From contig JBAOKB010000182.1 of the NCBI GenBank assembly GCA_037044905.1, forward strand, positions 124,001 to 188,000: a stretch of 64,000 bases of DNA. The letters are read 5' to 3'. Positions 61,183 through 64,000 of this stretch are shown one piece after another; within the stretch, counting starts at the first letter, position 1; each line of letters starts with the position of its first letter. The translations under genes were made by a program, and so were the position numbers. The DNA is from Hortaea werneckii (taxonomy: Eukaryota; Ascomycota; Dothideomycetes; Mycosphaerellales; Teratosphaeriaceae). The notes beneath the pieces are model-generated. The model saw nothing but the letters and a program-made list of their open reading frames with translations. It ran no database searches and had not been told where the DNA came from.

Positions 61183-63294
61183 TTAACCATCATTCCCAGA
61201 AACAAGGAACCTCATCACCAAGCCCGCAACCCCACTCTCACTCCATCTCCTCCGTATCCCCTCCCCCTCAACCTCCCCCTCCTCAACCGCAATCCTGGCC
61301 CTAACATCCCTGACCAACCCTTTAGCCTCTTCGACCTCGACCCCATCCTGACAAAGCTCCCCGGCAAGCTCCATACACCTATTCCACTCACCACAACTAT
61401 AGCACCACCTAGCAAGCCACAGCCGCGCCCGGCTCGTAGTCTGCGTGACACGCCTAGACCTTCCTCACCGCCGCCACCAAGACCATTGTCCTCCGCCGCA
61501 GGCCCTTCCTCCTGCGCAAGCGTGAGCTCCATATACGCCGCCGCCTCCTCCCAATTCCCATCCCTCTCGTGCAGGAGGGCGATATCGTATAGAATCTGGG
61601 GGTCAAGGGCGCCGCCGACAGCGTAAGCGAGGGGATCCGTATTGCCCGGGAGCGAAGGCTCCATCTGACTACCGACGATGAGGGCGCGCTTGTAGGCCTG
61701 GATAGCGTTGGCGAGCTTGTTGCACCTGGCGTAGGCGTTGGCGACGGCGGCCCACATTTTGGGGTCGCCGGGACAGAGGGCGGCGGCGCGCTGGTAGTAG
61801 AAGAGGCTGTAGCTGTAGCATTCGAGCATCTCGTAGCCCTGGCCCAGGCCGTACCAGGCGCGGTAGTCCTTGCGGTTGGTGTCGACGGCGCGGCGGTAGG
61901 ATTCGATGGCGGCTTGGGTGTTTTTGAGCTCGATGTACTCGTGGCCCATCAGGGTCCAGGCGGCTTGGAAGTTGCGGTCAAGGGTGAGGGCGCGCCGGAA
62001 GTGGAGCACGGCTTTCTCGTGCGAGGAGATGAGGGAGTAGTAGTTGCCGAGGATGCAGTTCGTTTCTGGCCGGAACCGGTCGGTGTTGGATGTGAGGGAA
62101 GCGAGGTTGGCGAGTTTGGGTCGTGAAGGGAGGATGTAGAGGAGGTTGCTGTATACCTCCAGCCCTTCGAGACGGTGAGGATGGTCCTTGACAAGATCTT
62201 GAAAGAGAGCAAGTGCGGTGTCGTGGTCTCGAGCGTGATAGTGTAAGACCGCTTTTGCCTGCTGAAGCCATGCGGAGCGAGGGAAGAATTGCTGGAGTTG
62301 AGTGATGCTGTTGTATACCTCAGGGGTCTGTTGGAAGAGCTCAAGCGAGCAGTGGAGATGGAAGAACAGCCCAATGATGTTACGTGGGATGTGGTCACTC
62401 AGCTGTCGCAGCTCCTCATCCGAGCTAATTAGTGAAGCAAGTTCCTGCCAGGCAGACCAGTTGTAGGGCTGTAAATTCACTGCCCTCAGGAGCCACTGTT
62501 TTGCGAGAGATTCTGATTTGTTCCTGATGAGTATCATACCGTACAGGAAGTCCAGCCAGCCTTGTGAGTTCCCTAGATTCTCCATGCCGCCTCGCGCATT
62601 GAAGTATTCCTCGAGGATGGCAAGGATGCCAGGCGCCTCTTTGTTAGGGATTCCAGCTCCGTCATTAGGACCTAGAATTGTCTCGGAGTCTTCGTTTTTG
62701 CGCTTCTCTCCAGATAGGTACCTAGCATACAATGCAAGGAACAGACTCCTCTGGCTGATCTTTTTGGGCAGCGTCCTTGCGAATGTCTTTGGTGCTCCAG
62801 AGGAAAACCGAGCAGAAGTTCGTTGAGAGGGTCCAGACCGAGCCGGGGAAGCAGTCGAAGGGAATAATTTGGAAGGCGATGTCAGATCCGGAGCCGGTGT
62901 GCTGTGAGGAATTGGCGTAGATAGAAATACTGATGCGCAGCGATCATATTCGCGACAGTCAAAGAAGGACTTGGCCATCAGGTAGCGCGGAAGCTCTTTA
63001 GCTTCTAAGCGCTTTTCCTTGGAATCGGGCTGGCGTGGCTTGGCCGAGGAGGCCTCGTCTTCGGGCTCGTCGACGTCGGTATCTGAAGCATCGTCGTCGG
63101 GTACAGTTTCTTCTTGACTGGCGAAAGAGTTCAGGAGCTCTGCGGACCTTCAGTACCTGTCAGAGCAAATTCTTGAGATAACCAGGACTGACGTACCACT
63201 TGGCTGCAAAGTAGAGACACCGCTCGTTGCAAGCAATTACCGCCTGCTGTAATTGCTCCTCGAGCTCACGTTGTTGCTCGCCTGAGAGAGCCAT
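61183..63294 (-). CDS. CDC23: anaphase-promoting complex subunit 8 (Cdc23), one apparent -1 frameshift
   Basis: A scaffold TPR subunit of the APC/C ubiquitin ligase in the nucleus. Exon 1 is 63197-63294 (MALSGEQQRELEEQLQQAV...CNERCLYFAAKW); exon 2 runs from 63147 to 61183. About nine TPR-like repeats are visible, including FQAAWTLMGHEYIELKNTQAAIESYRRAVD, YRAWYGLGQGYEML and KMWAAVANAYARCNKLANAIQAYKRAL, with the family signature CILGNYYSL. An acidic insert follows exon 1. The frame runs well to YMELTLAQEEG...EEGLGV (near 61450), then the conserved C-terminal helix TTSRARLWLARWCYSCGEWNRC continues in another frame to 61183. One missing base restores about 687 residues. No intron of plausible length and phase fits. 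Since this subunit is normally essential, a sequence error is the simplest explanation. Confidence 0.88.
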
Positions 63295-63829
63295 GGCAAC
63301 TTTCTATTAAGCGGCAAGTTCCGAATGGAAATAAAAGCAGGTGATGCGTGTGTGTGCTGTACTCAGTCGGCGTCTGATGAGAGGTATCTGATCTGCTCTC
63401 ATGAAACCCGCATATCATCCAACCAATTGTCCTCTGCAGCCGAGATGGAAGACGCGCTTCGCAACTTCCAAACGCGGCCAAAACATTCGCCCCACTACCG
63501 ACGGCGGAATGCAGCCGCCCTCGCCCACCTGGGCAGGGCCAACTGTAGCGGCGGGTACCTGCATCCATAGTGCGGCGCAAAGGGCTCCGAGCCGACGGCG
63601 ACAGAAAGTGGGCTGAGGATTGATTGATATTGTTGACCGCCCCTCCACCACTCTCACCCTCTGCCTTGGACCTTTTTGGCCGCCCACCATTGCCCGCTCC
63701 GTTCTGTGCAGAAGCCTTCGCAGGCTATCGATTGCCAAGCACACCGCCCCTACATTCACCCGCCGGCCAGTCGCACCACATCGAGGAATCTCCATCGCCC
63801 GCAGCGAAACACCCCGCCCCGCCGCAAAG
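63295..63829. promoter_or_regulatory. divergent promoter, CDC23 / farnesyl diphosphate synthase
   Basis: 535 bp between divergent starts. The FPPS frame is open upstream of its ATG from 63620, described separately. Confidence 0.45.
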
Positions 63830-64000
63830 ATGCCCACCTCCCTGAAAGACTTCGAGGCTGTCTTTCCACGCCTCAGGGAAGACCTCAAGGAGCACTGCAC
63901 ACACTACAAGCTCCCCGAGCAGGCTCTCAAATGGTTCGAGCAGGTACATACATTCTCGCCGCCATTGGCCCCGCGACCAACCGCCCATTGACACGCTTCT
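63830..64000 (+). CDS. ERG20: farnesyl diphosphate synthase, first exon (cut by window end)
   Basis: Makes farnesyl diphosphate for sterol, dolichol, haem A and prenylation pathways. Only the first exon is in the window: 63830-63943, 38 codons, MPTSLKDFEAVFPRL...YKLPEQALKWFEQ, followed by a GTACAT donor in phase 0. The FEAVFP..EDLKEH and LP..AL.WF spacing matches the conserved N terminus of fungal FPP synthases. The DDxxD motifs lie beyond the window. The identification rests on 38 residues, so it is good but not certain. An in-frame open extension upstream without an ATG could be an alternative N terminus. Confidence 0.75.

Noticed and set aside
61440..61490. A 28-nt GTGAGG..GCAG intron to explain the APC8 frame change
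   Set aside because: Too short for a fungal intron and it leads into a stop codon in the resulting phase.

Overview
The window reads as nuclear DNA of a filamentous ascomycete. Genes are compact, most have zero to two short introns (roughly 50-100 nt) with GT..AG ends and CTGAC or CTAAC-type branch sites, and several products are fungus-specific (Pom34, Mmc1, TmpA-like protein, class II cellobiose dehydrogenase with a CBM1). The gene content suggests Dothideomycetes (perhaps Mycosphaerellales or Capnodiales), but that is an impression and was not computed. All calls were made by eye from translations. Exon joins were accepted only where splice sites, phase and family alignment agreed.

Layout. 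0-13 kb: AdoMet decarboxylase (SPE2-like, with an upstream mini-ORF), an epoxide-hydrolase-like protein lacking its catalytic Asp and His, a five-exon GH31 alpha-xylosidase, and a mitochondrial Mmc1-like protein. 13-23 kb: a sulfite-oxidase-type molybdoenzyme, Pom34, a membrane-anchored degenerate acyl-CoA synthetase and a low-complexity hypothetical, with two dense clusters of homopolymers and microsatellites (34-G and 24-C runs, a 112-nt pure purine tract). 23-30 kb: a TmpA-like membrane flavoprotein divergent from an AMP-forming acyl-CoA ligase across an apparently empty 2.5 kb. 30-45 kb: a Pot1/Cdc13-type telomere protein with SUMO-interaction-like motifs, dephospho-CoA kinase, a disordered hypothetical, ribokinase, an F-box protein whose 3' end lies in a tandem repeat, and a ligase-IV-like DNA ligase paralogue. 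45-50.5 kb: a short-chain dehydrogenase with three apparent single-base deletions and a cellobiose dehydrogenase with two. 51-64 kb: phosphatase inhibitor 2 (GLC8), a divergent protein kinase, two hypotheticals, a WW-type protein built with three tiny phase-0 exons, APC8/CDC23 with one apparent single-base deletion, and the first exon of farnesyl diphosphate synthase.

The genes are mainly unlinked housekeeping functions (polyamines, CoA, isoprenoids, nuclear pore, cell cycle, telomere) with a few carbohydrate and accessory genes between them. Divergent pairs share short promoters (GH31/Mmc1, Pom34/acyl-CoA-synthetase-like, F-box/ligase, WW/hypothetical, APC8/FPPS). No CRISPR array, rRNA, tRNA or intact transposon was recognised. 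Because APC8 is normally essential, its frameshift may be a base-call error, and the similar lesions in the other two genes should be read with that in mind.
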